From: Hormiphora californensis
Lineage: Eukaryota > Ctenophora > Tentaculata > Cydippida > Pleurobrachiidae
DNA length: 64,000 nt
Assembly (NCBI GenBank): GCA_020137815.1
Contig: CM035356.1
Location: 4,999,789 to 5,063,788, forward strand
Reading direction: 5' to 3'
Shown here: positions 11,550 through 21,800 of the stretch, piece by piece
How the letters are laid out: each line of letters opens with the position of its first letter
Position numbering within the stretch: the first letter of the stretch is position 1
Made by a program: the position numbers and the translations under genes
The notes under the pieces: model-generated
Database searches by the model: none
What the model was told of the DNA's origin: nothing
The model's input: only the letters and a program-made list of their open reading frames with translations

Positions 11550-14041
11550 CTGTGCAGTTTGCGTATTTTCTCATTTACATTTATCCTCCCTCTCATCCGA
11601 CTGTCTGTATATATTCCCGTATTTAACTGTCCCAAGCCACAGAGAGATAGGAAAGTCACGTGACTGCAACAACTCACGTGATCATCATCATCATCATGGC
11701 CTCCTCTTTGCCGTCCTCTCTTCAATGCCAGGACTCTGCTCTCTCGCCCGCCCTCAATCTTGTCTCCAGTTTTTCCAATCTTCTCTCCCAGCCCACTGCA
11801 GACCACGCCCTTGCTCCGTTCCGTATTCCCCAACTTCTCCACCTCAACTCCACTGCTAACACCTCCTCGGATGAAATGGAAACTGACGTTAGACGGCCCC
11901 CAAAACGAACCAAGCCACTTCTTCTCGACATGGCCACTGGTGTTTCACCTGACTCCCCTGCTCCCCGGGTAACAGGATCCAAGACACACTTTGTGTCCAC
12001 TCCCCGGCTCAGCAGGAGGCTTCTCAATGCAGGCCTCCTCAGCAGTAGTAGCGTGGAGGGTCCCCCAGGAGGAGGGGAGACAGTTGGAAGTGTTGAGATG
12101 GCACCAGCTGAACGATCTTCATCTTTACCAGGACAACAACAACAACCGCTCCTACCAGCCACAACAACGAGATCTCTTTCAACAAGCCGCGTACCACCGG
12201 GTGTTGAGTTCCATTTCTCACCCACAATGGATGCGCGCCCTGCATCTCCCATCCCCATGGTAACAATCTCACCTCCTTTGGGTGGGAGTCTGGAGGACGT
12301 AGCAGAACAACTCAACCCCCAATCACCGGCTGTTGATGGCACCCACCACCCTGTCATGGAGGAATCAAATAGCATCTTCTCAGTTACTCCGGATCCTAAG
12401 ATTCTCCAACGATTAATTGATATCTCCGTAGCCCAGCCGGTGCTGCCACCCGCGTTTGAAACAGGATCTTTCCAGGTGATATCTGATCCGGATAACATCA
12501 CTGGGGATCAGGTGACACCATCCCAGCCGGTACTTCAAAGTTTCTCCGTTACCTCTCCACGAGTTTCAAAGAAGGTAACCATTAGCAACAACAAACAGCA
12601 ACAGGTGAAATAATGACATGTGACAAATCGATGGGTAAACTTGCTAGTTCAGCACAAGATATTTCTGTGCCCATCCCCAACAACATGATAAGAAAGTGCG
12701 GATCAAGCCGAGATATATCCTCCTCAGCACCTCAACAGCAGACACTCCGAGATATGATGGGACCACACAGGACTCACCATGTTTCCGCACAGGATGTCAC
12801 CATGACAACGAAACTATCGAGTTATGATGAAGTTCCCCCTCCAAATCAACACAGGGGTTCAATACAAAGTGAGAATATCCTCCACAAGTCTAACGAGGCT
12901 GATGATAAGTGTACCAAAGTGGATATCCTCCATAAATCTAAAGTGGAGGACGATCCGGGATGCGACACGTTCTCTCTTGACTCCTCGATATACAGCGGTA
13001 TGGGCAAGCACTCCTCGACAATTTCAAGGAACCTGAACAACTACGCCAGTACTCTTCCAAAGGGTCCTGTCCAGAAGCAGCTCAACAAAAGCCTGACTAG
13101 TCTGAGGACTGGGATGTGTGGAAATGATGAAACTATCTACGAGAAGATTGATAGGAATGATGTTTCAAAGAAAACCAAGGATAACATTTGTACAACATTG
13201 AACCTCCCACCGCCTCTCCCACCCCCATCTGCCATCTATCTGTCCGCCCCTACCTGGTGTTCGTGCCGGAGATGCTGTGATGGAGACACAGGGTTTGTGT
13301 GTTGTCTCTCTCTACCGGAGCTTATCTTCCTCTCTAACGGATCCCAGTGTGTTACCAAGAGCAGTCTCTTCTGTGAGGTTGTCCTCAACAAGGCAGGGTT
13401 GAGGTTGAGCGATTGGCTGGGTAAGAAGACGCTAAGTGGCTCTACGGTCCAGAAGAACAACACGTACCGACATCTGGCGTACAACTCCTTCGTCCAGTTG
13501 GTATCGAGTAATGTGAGGAAGCAGTGGACAGAGAAAGTGTTACCTTCATGTGTTGTCACGGCAATAAGACAGATTTATCCCTCCGCAAACAACCGATACA
13601 ACGGACCAGTTCGATCAAAATGAGATAGAGAGATTAGGTAAGGAGCATATTTTGTGTTGGAGAGCTTGCTGTGTACTATATATCTGTCCATGTAGCTACG
13701 GGGGATTACCTACAACTCTGGCACATGCAACTCTGGCTCATAGAAGTGTGATCTGATTAGGTCACCGCTAGGGGGGGGGGATGACATACCCTAAATCGCA
13801 TGCGTTATCTGACACACATGTTATCTGTCACAGATGCTATCTGTCACACATGTTATCTATCACACATTAACAATCTATCACACATGTTATCTGTCACACA
13901 TTATCTTAATCTATCACACATTAACAATCTATCCCCTGCAGCCCGGTATACGCGGTGTGTTTGAGTTACGATGAGAACGTTCTGATTAGTGCTGACTCCA
14001 GTGGAACTGTCATTGTTTGGCAGAAAAAGGAACCCGCATAA
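5176..14041 (+). CDS. WDR13: WDR13 orthologue, WD40-repeat protein, 12 coding exons
   Basis: Exons: 5176-5304 (ATG 5181), 5512-5606, 7408-7537, 7807-7893, 7993-8130, 8206-8344, 8599-8683, 8747-8862, 9230-9371, 9565-9656, 9767-9861 and 13942-14041 (TAA 14039-14041). All junctions are GT-AG with matching phase except exon 1 to exon 2. Recognition rests on colinear matches to vertebrate WDR13: RRRSQLLRE across exons 1-2, HIFDQH, AVRVVRFAH, SDGTVRLWN, PMNNNV, NGLPIRSVFCP, AVNKLQGHS and SSGTVIVW at the end. It would encode about 447 aa (human 485) and fold as a WD40 propeller. Vertebrate WDR13 is a largely nuclear protein whose biochemical role is poorly defined. Exon 1 reads LALDARL in the ATG frame but MRRR in another frame, so a one-base indel is implied. 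The last intron is 4.1 kb and holds another gene. A poly(A) signal AATAAA lies at 14224. Confidence 0.9.
5803..7082. mobile_element. 1.2-kb fold-back (palindromic) element in WDR13 intron 2
   Basis: Arms of about 600 bp, running from 5858 and ending at 7070, are near-perfect reverse complements meeting at about 6500 with almost no spacer. The 12-bp word TTCCAGCCAACT occurs at 5803-5814 and 7071-7082, a possible target-site duplication. Each arm has an internal (TC)n/(GA)n run (6047-6090; 6832-6880) and matching small ORFs that are mirror images of each other. No transposase is seen. The arms differ by a 75-bp insertion in the left arm only and by a few substitutions. Confidence 0.85.
6237..6322 (-). 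mobile_element. Small retroposed insert (SINE or processed RNA fragment) in the left palindrome arm
   Basis: The left arm carries extra bases absent from the right arm. They are flanked by an 11-bp duplication CTCTAGGACTT (6237-6247 and 6312-6322). On the minus strand the insert is about 45 nt of GC-rich sequence beginning ATAGCGCTAGCC, followed by an A-rich tail (A-run, G, A-run). Target-site duplication plus poly(A) is the signature of LINE-driven retroposition. I do not recognise the source RNA. Confidence 0.65.
7243..7400 (+). repeat. (TC)n microsatellite before WDR13 exon 3
   Basis: Long CT runs at 7243-7325 and 7340-7375, broken by a repeated CTAGTTAACATAACA motif. They end as the polypyrimidine tract of the exon-3 acceptor (ACTCTCTAG at 7399-7407). 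Confidence 0.9.
8500..8560 (+). repeat. 15-bp direct repeats in a WDR13 intron
   Basis: About four copies of TGTAGTAGCCAGAG-like units between exons 6 and 7. A longer duplicated phrase (GTTTGGGGTGCTGAGAAAT at about 8452 and again near 8569) flanks them, and its second copy leads into the exon-7 acceptor at 8598. Confidence 0.6.
8992..9047. repeat. Palindrome (hairpin) in a WDR13 intron
   Basis: GATTTACCGGTTCGACTGTA is followed, after a GTATAC-centred core, by its near-exact reverse complement TACAGTTGAACCGGTAAATA. With the CAGTCGGACCC word at 8966 it resembles the small inverted repeat at 1047-1113. Confidence 0.7.
10333..10540. mobile_element. MITE-like inverted repeat
   Basis: The left end GGCATAAACTCTGGCCACTG and the right end CCAGTGGTCAGAGTTTATGG are imperfect reverse complements. 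Internal palindromes (CCCAGCGCGCCGCTGGG, TTTATCCGCCGCTGGCGGATAAA) fill the middle. It is flanked on the left by a (TA)n/(TC)n run. Related CCACTGGCGC-type sequence recurs at about 10908-11008. Confidence 0.6.
10900..11080. repeat. Second MITE-like fragment and (TA)n(TC)n tract
   Basis: AATAACCTGCCAGTGG at about 10908 and CCACTGGCGCATTATTT at about 10980 form loose inverted ends similar to the element at 10333-10540. A (TA)n run and then a (TC)n run follow to 11080. Confidence 0.45.
11190..11550 (+). repeat. (TC)n and GA-rich simple repeats
   Basis: CT runs at about 11199-11240 and 11495-11547, with a GA-rich stretch between them at 11355-11410. No coding potential apart from low-complexity open frames. 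Confidence 0.85.
11697..12613 (+). CDS. Ser/Pro-rich ORF nested in the WDR13 intron, upstream part of the P2X7-domain gene
   Basis: An intronless open frame of 305 residues from ATGG at 11697 (good start context; an ATG at 11660 would add a poly-Ile run coded by ATC repeats). Composition is Ser/Pro/Thr-rich and looks disordered, with a basic patch RRPPKRTK near residue 60, a STPRLSRRLL segment near residue 100, and Gln and Asn runs. No domain is recognised. The frame ends at TAA 12611-12613, whose last base is the first base of the ATG opening the next ORF. The two frames are probably parts of one gene, joined by an unseen intron, a frame change or re-initiation. A donor-like CAG|GTGAAA lies at 12602-12610, but the obvious acceptor (TTCAG at 12652) does not restore the second frame. 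Confidence 0.55.
12613..13623 (+). CDS. P2X7-type C-terminal 'ballast' domain protein, nested in WDR13
   Basis: 336-residue ORF. The first 190 residues are low complexity and charged. From about residue 215 the sequence matches the cytosolic C-terminal domain of vertebrate P2X7: a cysteine cluster (WCSCRRCC, then VCC), a C-T-K-SSLF motif, RHLAYNSF, the hallmark LPSCVVTAIRQIYP, and a closing Y-N-G. In P2X7 these cysteines bind a dinuclear zinc site and the fold also binds guanine nucleotides; the pattern here suggests a zinc-stabilised fold. No transmembrane segment and no P2X channel domain are present, so this is a stand-alone ballast domain, an arrangement known in invertebrates. It lies on the same strand as its host, inside the 4.1-kb last WDR13 intron. 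No poly(A) signal is obvious before 13942. Confidence 0.8.
   Translation: MTCDKSMGKLASSAQDISVPIPNNMIRKCGSSRDISSSAPQQQTLRDMMGPHRTHHVSAQDVTMTTKLSSYDEVPPPNQHRGSIQSENILHKSNEADDKCTKVDILHKSKVEDDPGCDTFSLDSSIYSGMGKHSSTISRNLNNYASTLPKGPVQKQLNKSLTSLRTGMCGNDETIYEKIDRNDVSKKTKDNICTTLNLPPPLPPPSAIYLSAPTWCSCRRCCDGDTGFVCCLSLPELIFLSNGSQCVTKSSLFCEVVLNKAGLRLSDWLGKKTLSGSTVQKNNTYRHLAYNSFVQLVSSNVRKQWTEKVLPSCVVTAIRQIYPSANNRYNGPVRSK
13800..13935 (+). repeat. Minisatellite before the last WDR13 exon
   Basis: Repeats of TTATCTGTCACACA and TTAACAATCTATCACACA run up to the acceptor CTGCAG at 13941. The pyrimidine tract of the acceptor is built from the last unit. Confidence 0.75.
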
Positions 14042-14223
14042 CATGTGAGAAATAGCTGTCAGAGCATTGTTCTCACGGAGAAATAGACAGTTTGCTTCTG
14101 AACACTACACTATTGACAAAAGGATTTAAACTGTGTTTATGGGTTTTTTCATTTCGATCAACGATACCTTTTAGTTTTTGAGAACTAGGCGAAAATGTTT
14201 TATTGAAGTGTTATGATAATAAT

Positions 14224-14229
14224 AATAAA
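14224..14229 (+). terminator. Poly(A) signal of WDR13
   Basis: AATAAA inside AATAATAATAAAGA, 183 bases after the WDR13 stop codon. It is the first canonical signal downstream. Confidence 0.65.
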
Positions 14230-14290
14230 GACTGAGCTCTAAAATTTAATTGCTTCTGTAATGATGATGTATTATGTGTGTTACAGTGCT

Positions 14291-14478
14291 GCTTGTAGTG
14301 GGAATACGGTGTCTGAATAATACGGTATTTGACCATTACGGTTTCTGAAATACATATGTATTTGAAATACATATATATTTCGGTGTCACGTGTTTTCAAT
14401 CTGGCGCTCTGATTGGTCTCGTCTTACCGTTTTTCACTGATACCGTGTTGAACCGATACTGTATTCTCACTACAAGCA
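14291..14478. mobile_element. MITE, family with CTTGTAGTGG ends
   Basis: Terminal inverted repeats GCTTGTAGTGGGAATACGGT and ACTGTATTCTCACTACAAGC. Length is about 188 bp with no coding capacity. A second copy lies at 59896-60060 and a right-end fragment at about 55600-55650. Confidence 0.7.
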
Positions 14479-15004
14479 CCCATGTTACTGTTTTGAATTT
14501 GAAATTTCGACATTGTTAACTGGTTTTATCATTTGGTTCGGACATGTCTTGTCTTGTTGGTAGGCGGTAAATGTTAACCAGATCTGATAGAATACGTACA
14601 TGCATAACTCAGTCATTTCTTTTGCAAATTGGTTAAGAAATGGCTGAGGTATGGGCAAAACCGTGCGTCTTGTTACTCAACAATTCATCTCGGTTGTCAT
14701 TGTGAATAAAGCATGCTGATCTCGTGACAGAGGGTGTATCTCTGATGGAAACTAATAAAATGCAACTCACTTAAGACAGCTCACAGCCGACAGACAGGCG
14801 AAGAAGAAAAAAATGGTGAAATTTTTTAAAGCTGTCTGGCGCCGCGCAAAACTATGCCGCGCAACAAAATCGTTGCGCGGCCCCTTTTCTTGAGCGCGTG
14901 CTGTAAAATTATCATGTTTAAAAAAATAATAAAATGCATTTTTGAAATTTTTTTTGAAAAGTGTTGCTGGGTGTTTCGTGAGTGCTGACAAACGGTTTTG
15001 TAGC

Positions 15005-15065
15005 GTTAGGGCAAGAGTAGGGTTAGGGTTAGGGTTGGGGTTTGGGTTTGGGTTTGGGTTAGGTC
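15005..15065 (+). repeat. Short telomere-like interstitial repeat
   Basis: GTTAGGGTTAGGGTTGGGG followed by three GTTTGG-type units. Three units are canonical TTAGGG, the metazoan telomere repeat, and the rest are variants. It lies in intergenic DNA beside GC-rich GCGCGGC palindromic sequence at about 14838-14885. Confidence 0.75.
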
Positions 15066-15540
15066 TTAACATTTCCTACCAGATAAACTTTGAATTAGCG
15101 AAAACGGTTAGAGCCATTTTAGTGAATCAACTTTTTTGGCAGCACGCACCTATAAACAGGCCACGAAACACCTAAATCGTAACGGCGGCGCCCCTACCAA
15201 CTTTGCTTTGCTTTTAAACTTTTGAACTCGCCGAAAAGCGTTAAGCGGTGTTCCACTTGAAAGGCGTTCCATTTGAAAGGCGCTGTATCATCCCGCATTG
15301 CATTTGACCTGTCGCACATGCCATTTGCCGAATGTTCCATTAGCATGTTATCAAATATTCGCCTTGTGCACTGATCATCCTCGTTAGATGGGCCTTTAAC
15401 CGTTGCAAATTGCAATTCACGGGCCTTGATCATTCAGCATTTGCATTCCCACAGACTTGATGCGCTATTAGAACACTTCATTTAGTTTCGCCTTAGTCAT
15501 TCCGCGTTTTGTTCGATTCTCCCTCGCAATTGATAGCTGC

Positions 15541-17329
15541 ATGTCATTCACGGCACGCCATTTCACAGGATCACTCATGAGCGAAGAAGTCAGCACACAG
15601 CCCCCCATTGCAAGTATAATTCGCAAGTTCGAGAAACTCCACCAGATGAAACCATGTCAATTGAAGGAACTTTCCACTGAGAGACCGGTCACCGCTCCAC
15701 CATCCCTACCCTCCCAGAAGAAGGGCGTGGTAAAGAGGTGAGTAGCCCTGTATAGTCGACTTTTTTTAACTAATAATAAGGGACAGGGGGGTTCAAAACA
15801 CACATAATTTCAGACGTACATATCTCTGGTTCAGACGTACATATCTCTGGTTCCTGATGAGATGAAATTTGGAGATTAGGAAGAACTTGGCATGATCTTC
15901 CTAACCTCCAAATTTCAAGTCTCTACCTCATCAGGAACCTGTAGTTTAGGAATACTACTGGTCCTCTGATTGATATATTTTCCCCATGTATTGCTTTATT
16001 ATCTCGTTATGTTGTTATCTCGTTCATTCAGGAGGGATGATCTGATTACAAAGTTGTGTGAGGAAGTGTGCTACCTGAATAACCAACTGCAGTGTACTGA
16101 TGCGTGCCACAACAATAGGTAAATGTGTGTGTGAGTATTGTGTGAGTATAGACATACTACTGAGTGTTATTCATTTACCAATGTTTACTTAAGACATTAC
16201 TCAGTAGAGCAATACTGCTGCATTGCACCTGCAGCTTACCAATTGTAGCATCTTTATTCTGAAACTAATTAAATCTCTAATTAAATCTCTAATAAACTCT
16301 CTAATTATCCAGGAATTACAATGACTCAGAAACCCTGAGTCGGGCAATGTTCAGGGATAACTATTTTATAATATCTGGGGCAGTGTCACCCTCATTAGAA
16401 GCAGTTACTGATCAGGTGAGAGAGATATATGTCCTCCACCACCACCCCACCCCCACCCCAACCCCCACCTCAACCCCCGCCCCGATATACCTCATTATAT
16501 CAGCCTGATATTACATTATAATCACACACCAACACCCCCACCAACACCCCCCCCCCCATCACCACCCCGCCCCGATATACCTCATTATCATCCTGATATT
16601 ACATTATATCATGCGTGGTTCCTCCATTATATGACACGTGGTTCCTCTATAGGTTGATTCCAACAACATGCTGACTGTCCAGGAGAAACCTGTTCAAATG
16701 AAAAAGACAATTGACTCTGATATTTCGTAAGTTTCGTTATTGGTGCATTACAGTAGTGCTAACAACAACAAAAATAGTACTGCAGTAGTGATGCAATAGT
16801 GATGCAGTATAGTAGTGGTCATGTGGTATTAGTTCCAGGTTGGGGCCGGTGTCCAAGGTTACACAAATCGCAGGTTGTTATGACAACCATTTCTCTCTCT
16901 CTTCCTGAAATAGGGTGTAGGAGGGGGGGGGGGGGGCTACTCTAGAAATTTGAGAGTTACCGAAGGGAGCATATAATTTGCCACTAAATTTATTCTACGG
17001 GGATTTCTGCAATCGCGGCCCGTGCAGAATTTATGAGGCAAAGAGAAGAAAAATAATTTTGTATGGTTCAAAATTATTAGCTACTCTTCCAATATTTTTA
17101 GCACTATAATTCTCCCAACAGGTCCCATACCAGGTCACCAATCAACCAGCTGAGCTGTTCACCGGGTGCATCTCTCGTTACCATGGAGACCGTTCTGAAT
17201 TTACCAAGCAGCGAGGGAGGGTTAACTACGAGTGTTGGCAACTACCACCTCAGGGAACCTCAACTAACTTCCTCTCTATCAGATATTGACAATTGTTTCG
17301 CAGACAACGTTTATCGAACTTCCAGCCGG
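15541..17329 (+). CDS. Unassigned gene, five exons
   Basis: Exons 15541-15737 (ATG 15541, or more likely in-frame ATG 15577), 16032-16118, 16313-16415, 16653-16726 and 17122-17329 join with matching phases and GT-AG borders. The N-terminus reads PIASIIRKFEKLHQM, a possible short helix, then a Pro/Ser-rich link. Exon 2 has LCEEVCYLNNQLQ, which looks coiled-coil. Exon 5 is Ser-rich with LSDIDNCF. No known domain is recognised. The last exon ends in phase 0 at CGG|GTAGGC. A candidate final exon begins at 17858 after TTTTATTTACAG and stays open into the 17940 repeat array, stopping at 17998-18000. Codon composition is like the neighbouring genes. The function cannot be assigned. Confidence 0.6.
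15822..15955. repeat. Small inverted repeat and short direct repeat in an intron
   Basis: AGACGTACATATCTCTGGTTC occurs twice in tandem at 15812-15852. TGATGAGATGAAATTTGGAG and a later CTCCAAATTTCAAGTCTCTA then form a hairpin of about 100 bp ending in CATCAGGAACC. Confidence 0.6.
16431..16625 (+). repeat. C-rich duplicated block in an intron
   Basis: CACCCC-rich sequence followed by CGCCCCGATATACCTCATTAT and CTGATATTACATTATA occurs twice (about 16476-16520 and 16567-16610). Confidence 0.65.
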
Positions 17330-17937
17330 GTAGGCGTGTTTTGTGTTTGTATTTCAGATAGTGCAGTACTGCGTCATATGGGCCACCCGCACAGCACCGC
17401 CCACGACCCGGTCCAAGACGCCTGAAAAATATTCAGCGGACTGCGTCTTAAACGTCGTGGACCGCGTCGTAAGGAAGGTTTTATGCGGACGACCAACATG
17501 ACGGAGCTGATACATCAAAAAACGAATTATAAATCTCGATTCCATTGTTAGATGAATCTGGCAGGGTTGCCATCACTCAGATGGAACTAGATCGATCTGC
17601 AATAATATCACCATGCATGTACTGGATATGTTCACAAGCATGATATGCTCATAACTTATATATGAGTCATAAGATTAGTTTGATACACAGTAGGCCCTTG
17701 TTAGGCAACAATATAGAGAGAGAGGAAGTGAGAATAGTCGAGTAAATCATCCTGTGTCTGTTTATCTCTGTTTATTCCTTATGAAATCTGAGCAAGAATT
17801 GCATAGGAACGAAAATCTAAAAAACGTATCTTCTGCTTGTCAATGTTTTATTTACAGGGCGTTTTTAAACACAACATCATTCTTGAACTACATGAACATG
17901 TATCTCCCATCTCTTTCTCAATTCTCCATTTGTGCTT

Positions 17938-18180
17938 GCCGCCTTTTGCAGCACTTGTAACTGATTTCTTCTTCTTTTGGCCGGCACCTTTAGTATCATA
18001 ATCTTTTGCAGCACTTGTAACTGATTTCTTCTTCTTTTGGCAGGCACCTTTAGTATCTTTAATGCCTTTTGCAGCACTTGTAACTGATTTCTTCTTCTGG
18101 CAGTGTCATGAAGTACCTTTAATGCCTTTTGCAGCACTTGTAACTGATTTCTTCTTCTTTTGGCCGGTACCTTTAGTAAT
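17938..18180 (+). repeat. 60-bp minisatellite, four copies
   Basis: Units of CCTTTTGCAGCACTTGTAAC plus TGATTTCTTCTTCTTTTGGC and a CACCTTTAGTAT tail. Each unit carries a TTTTGCAG acceptor-like word. On the minus strand the array reads as a repeated RRRNQLQVLQK, which is probably incidental. Confidence 0.8.
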
Positions 18181-18199
18181 ATAGTACCTTTAATATAGT

Positions 18200-18840
18200 A
18201 CCTTTAAATCTTTAGTAGCAGTTTGGTACATATCTAGATATACTCATGTGCAAAAGAAAAGAGGTAAATATACTTGATGACTAGCTCCTATCACCTGGAC
18301 CTTGTGAGTGGAGAGAGTTCCTAGTTAATCTATCTACAGAGAGTTCCTACAGAGTGAATACAGAGGGCGAGCGGGCCAACACCAAACGTTAAGATAGGAA
18401 ATATCCTGTAGTTTGGGGAGTGTTGGATGGCCCTCATAACTAGGTGTCCTCTTCCCCAAGACGAGAGCGGCGCACTCATCGCCTCGGCGAAAACACGCTC
18501 TCGCTTTCGCGCTTGTTCCGCTCTCTCGCTTGAACGCTCTCGCTCTCTCTTTTCTCTATACGCCTCTCTCGCGCTTCTCTCGTCGGTCAATCTCTCTCTA
18601 TCTCTGTCTTTATCGCTGTTCGATCGCTGTTCGTTCTCGATTCTCTCGCTATCTTCTATCTCCTTCTATTTAGCGTTTATCACGATCATCTATCCTTTCT
18701 CGTTTTCTCTATCGTATCCCTTTTGTCCAATCGCTCTCATCTTCCTTCTCTCTTATTAACCTCTCTTATTCTCTTTCTCTATCTTGGGGCCTGTCCCTGA
18801 TATTTGTCAGGAGACTGCATAGATCCTCTTTTCGTTGTAC
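18200..18840. other. Non-coding stretch with CGCTCTCTCTC-type repeats
   Basis: Imperfect TCTCTCGC repeats at about 18510-18660. Nothing gene-like was seen. Confidence 0.5.
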
Positions 18841-21800
18841 CCCCCTCAAGCAACAAGCCTCGTTGTTTCAAAAAAACTGTTTTTGGGTTGGGTTTTTTTT
18901 CGTTTCTTTTCCCTTTTTAGAAACGGGTAACTTTGTATATTGGGGGAAGTGCGGAGAGAGATAAGCCCCCCCCCCCCCACTGGTCCGGGAAGGGGGTAAC
19001 TCAGTCCGGAAGTTTGTTTGGGTTTTTTTTATGAACCAACCCCACCGGGGGGGGCCCAAACCTTTTTTTGTGGGGATGAGGGAAAAGCACAATTTTTTTT
19101 TGTAGGGGCCCGAAAAAAAAATCAAAAAAATCAAAAAAATCCTAAAAAAATTTCCAAATTTGTCATCTGTCCGTTTTGGTTTTTCAAACTCCTCCCACAT
19201 TTTTTGGCTAGCCCCCCTGAAATTTGTACACGGGTCCCCGGGGACCAAGGGGATGTAATACGGGCTCAGTTTTTGACCCGATCTTTACAGATGACGAAAA
19301 CGGGGGTGACGTCATTGCAAAAAAAACTTCTTTTTAAAAAACCTTTTCTAAGGCCCGAAAAGGGGTTTAAAATCAAAAAACTAACCAATAGGGGGGAAAA
19401 GAGAATCTTTTGAACTTCATTTTACTTGATATCATTTCCCTAACCCCCCAATTTTTAAAAGGGTCGTAAATCCGTGGGGAAAAGTTAAAAAATGCCAAAA
19501 AATACGTTTTTTTTTCACCTACCACCCAAAACCCTTATCCAATCGATATAAATTTGGCCCGTTATGTAAATTTTAACCCCCTTTGCCGGGGGTTTCCCGG
19601 AAAAGGGGTTTGGCAAGATTAAATGACCGGATTTCTTAAAATTTCCCACAATTTTGGAATTTTTCGTCGTTTTTTTTTTGGGCGACATATAACGGAACGA
19701 GGGGAAATTTTCAATATTTTAAAATTTTACATGCGCGCAAAAAAGAATTACCACCGGGCGGGGGGCGAAAAAAGCAGCGCTTTTTTGGGGAAATTCGCGC
19801 GTTACAGAAAAATGTTTTTCCCGCCTCGCCCAAAATTGAAATTTGGGCCATTTTGCTCTAGGAAACCCAAAATTTTTTTTTTAAAAAATCAAACACAAAG
19901 TCACCGGGTTATATGACAAAAATTCCATTTACCACCAGGGGTTCCCCAGCAAAGGTCTTATACAAAAAAAATAAAAAAAAGTTTACTGCTGTCGGGAACT
20001 TCTTTGGTCCTTCTCAGGTCCTAGGGGGCGCTCGAGGGTCCCATTGGGCCCTTTTAAAAGGCCTTAGATTTTTTTATTTATTTATTTTACCTTCCCCGTC
20101 CCCACGATCCTAACTAGAACAAGTCTTACTAACCGGGTCCCCATATTTTTTTTGGGCCGGAGGCCAAAATTTTCCCCCCCTTTTGGCCATTTTTTTTCCC
20201 GGGTCAATTAGTTTTATAAAGTTTTAAGAAGTTTTAACTTAAAATTTAAAAGTCTAAAAAAGGTCGATTTTAAATTATTGATTTACACTTGTGCTATACC
20301 CGTGTTAGTATTTAAAAATTTTGAAAAAAAAATCCCGGGTTTTGAACCCGGGGCCTTTTGCGTGTCAATATATGCCAATAACCAAACCCGGGGGGGAAAT
20401 GAAAAGACTGCGATTAGAGATTAATGTCGCCGCTTAATGGCCCGGGGGGGGGAAAGGGCCCATTCGGCTTTTTCTTTTTTTTGGCCTCCTTTTTGCCTCC
20501 CTTTTTTTTCCCGGCATGAGGGGGAATAATAGGGGATATTCGGCCGAAAAAAGAAATTTCATCAGAAAAAGCTTGGGCACACCCGAATTTTTGGGTGTTT
20601 CCAACTAGGATTTGGAAAGTTTGGTTAGATAACTTTAAAGGGTAGAACCAAAAAAATTTTTTTCGAGTGCAGGGAAATCTCCACCGTAGGGGTTGTGGCC
20701 ATGCCAAGGGGGACCTCAAATAGCAATTTGAGCTCTCAAAATCGAATTATATTTTGCTAAGCGCTTGAAAAAAAGAACTGAAAATATTTTTTTCATCTTA
20801 AAAAAACTTTTAAAAAATGACAAAAAATTTGTGGATTTGAAGAGGACAACGAGGTGAGTAGCCACAAAAAATTTTTTTGAAATCCGAGCTGATTTTCCGG
20901 TCCTGAGATGGATTTCTTTTTTTTGACTTTAACGCCATATTTGGCCAAGTTCCGAAAATATGTGAAAGCTGTAAATTGGTCAAAAGTTGCGTCTAGGCGA
21001 TTATCTAAGTGGCCATAAATTTTTGGGCGTGTCCTTATTTAAGATAAGCTGTACAGAGTTTTTTTTTCTGAAAGCCGTCATTTCAGAAATAAATAAATTC
21101 CCTGTATCTCAAAAACGGCTGATCGTAGAGACCTGAGACTATGCTTAAACGATTCAGAAGGTCCGATTTTGGGGGGTCTTCTGAGAGACATTTTGCTCTT
21201 ACTTCAACCGTTTTTGCTGTAATTGCGAAAAACAAATTCTATGAAAAGGGCAAAAGCTAAACTCCAATATACGTAATTAGGGAATTTTAGCTAAGGAAGG
21301 AACCGAAACTATGGAAAAATAGTAACAAGCTAATTCCTTCACTATTTGGTCCATATGGGTCCCTATAATCACCAAAAACAACAATCACAAAAAATCCACG
21401 ATGGCGAAGATGGGTTTTGTTTTTTGCAATTACAGCAAAACGGTTTGAAGTGAGGAGCAAATGTTTCTCAGAAGACCCCCCTAAATCGGACCTTCTGAAT
21501 CGTTTAAGCATAGTCTCAGGTCTCTACGATCAGCCGTTTTTTGAGATACAGGGAATTTATTTATTTCTGAAATGACGACTTTCAGAAAAATAACTCTGTA
21601 CGACACACCTCAAATAAGGACGCACCCAAAATTTATGGCCATATAGAGAACGTTGACCTAAAATTTTAGCAATTTACCGCTTTTCACATTTTTTCGGAAC
21701 TTGGCCAAATATGGGTTAAAGTAAAAAAAAAGAAACCCATCTCAGGCCCGGAAATGCTCGGATTTCAAAAAATTTTTTTGGTTCACCTCTTTTCCTTTAA

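Noticed and set aside
11722-12501. 259-residue minus-strand ORF opposite the nested gene
   Set aside because: It is a shadow of the + strand Ser/Pro-rich frame, with no splice sites or recognisable domain.
11697-13623. P2X receptor channel gene
   Set aside because: Only the cytosolic ballast-type domain is present; no transmembrane helices or ectodomain.
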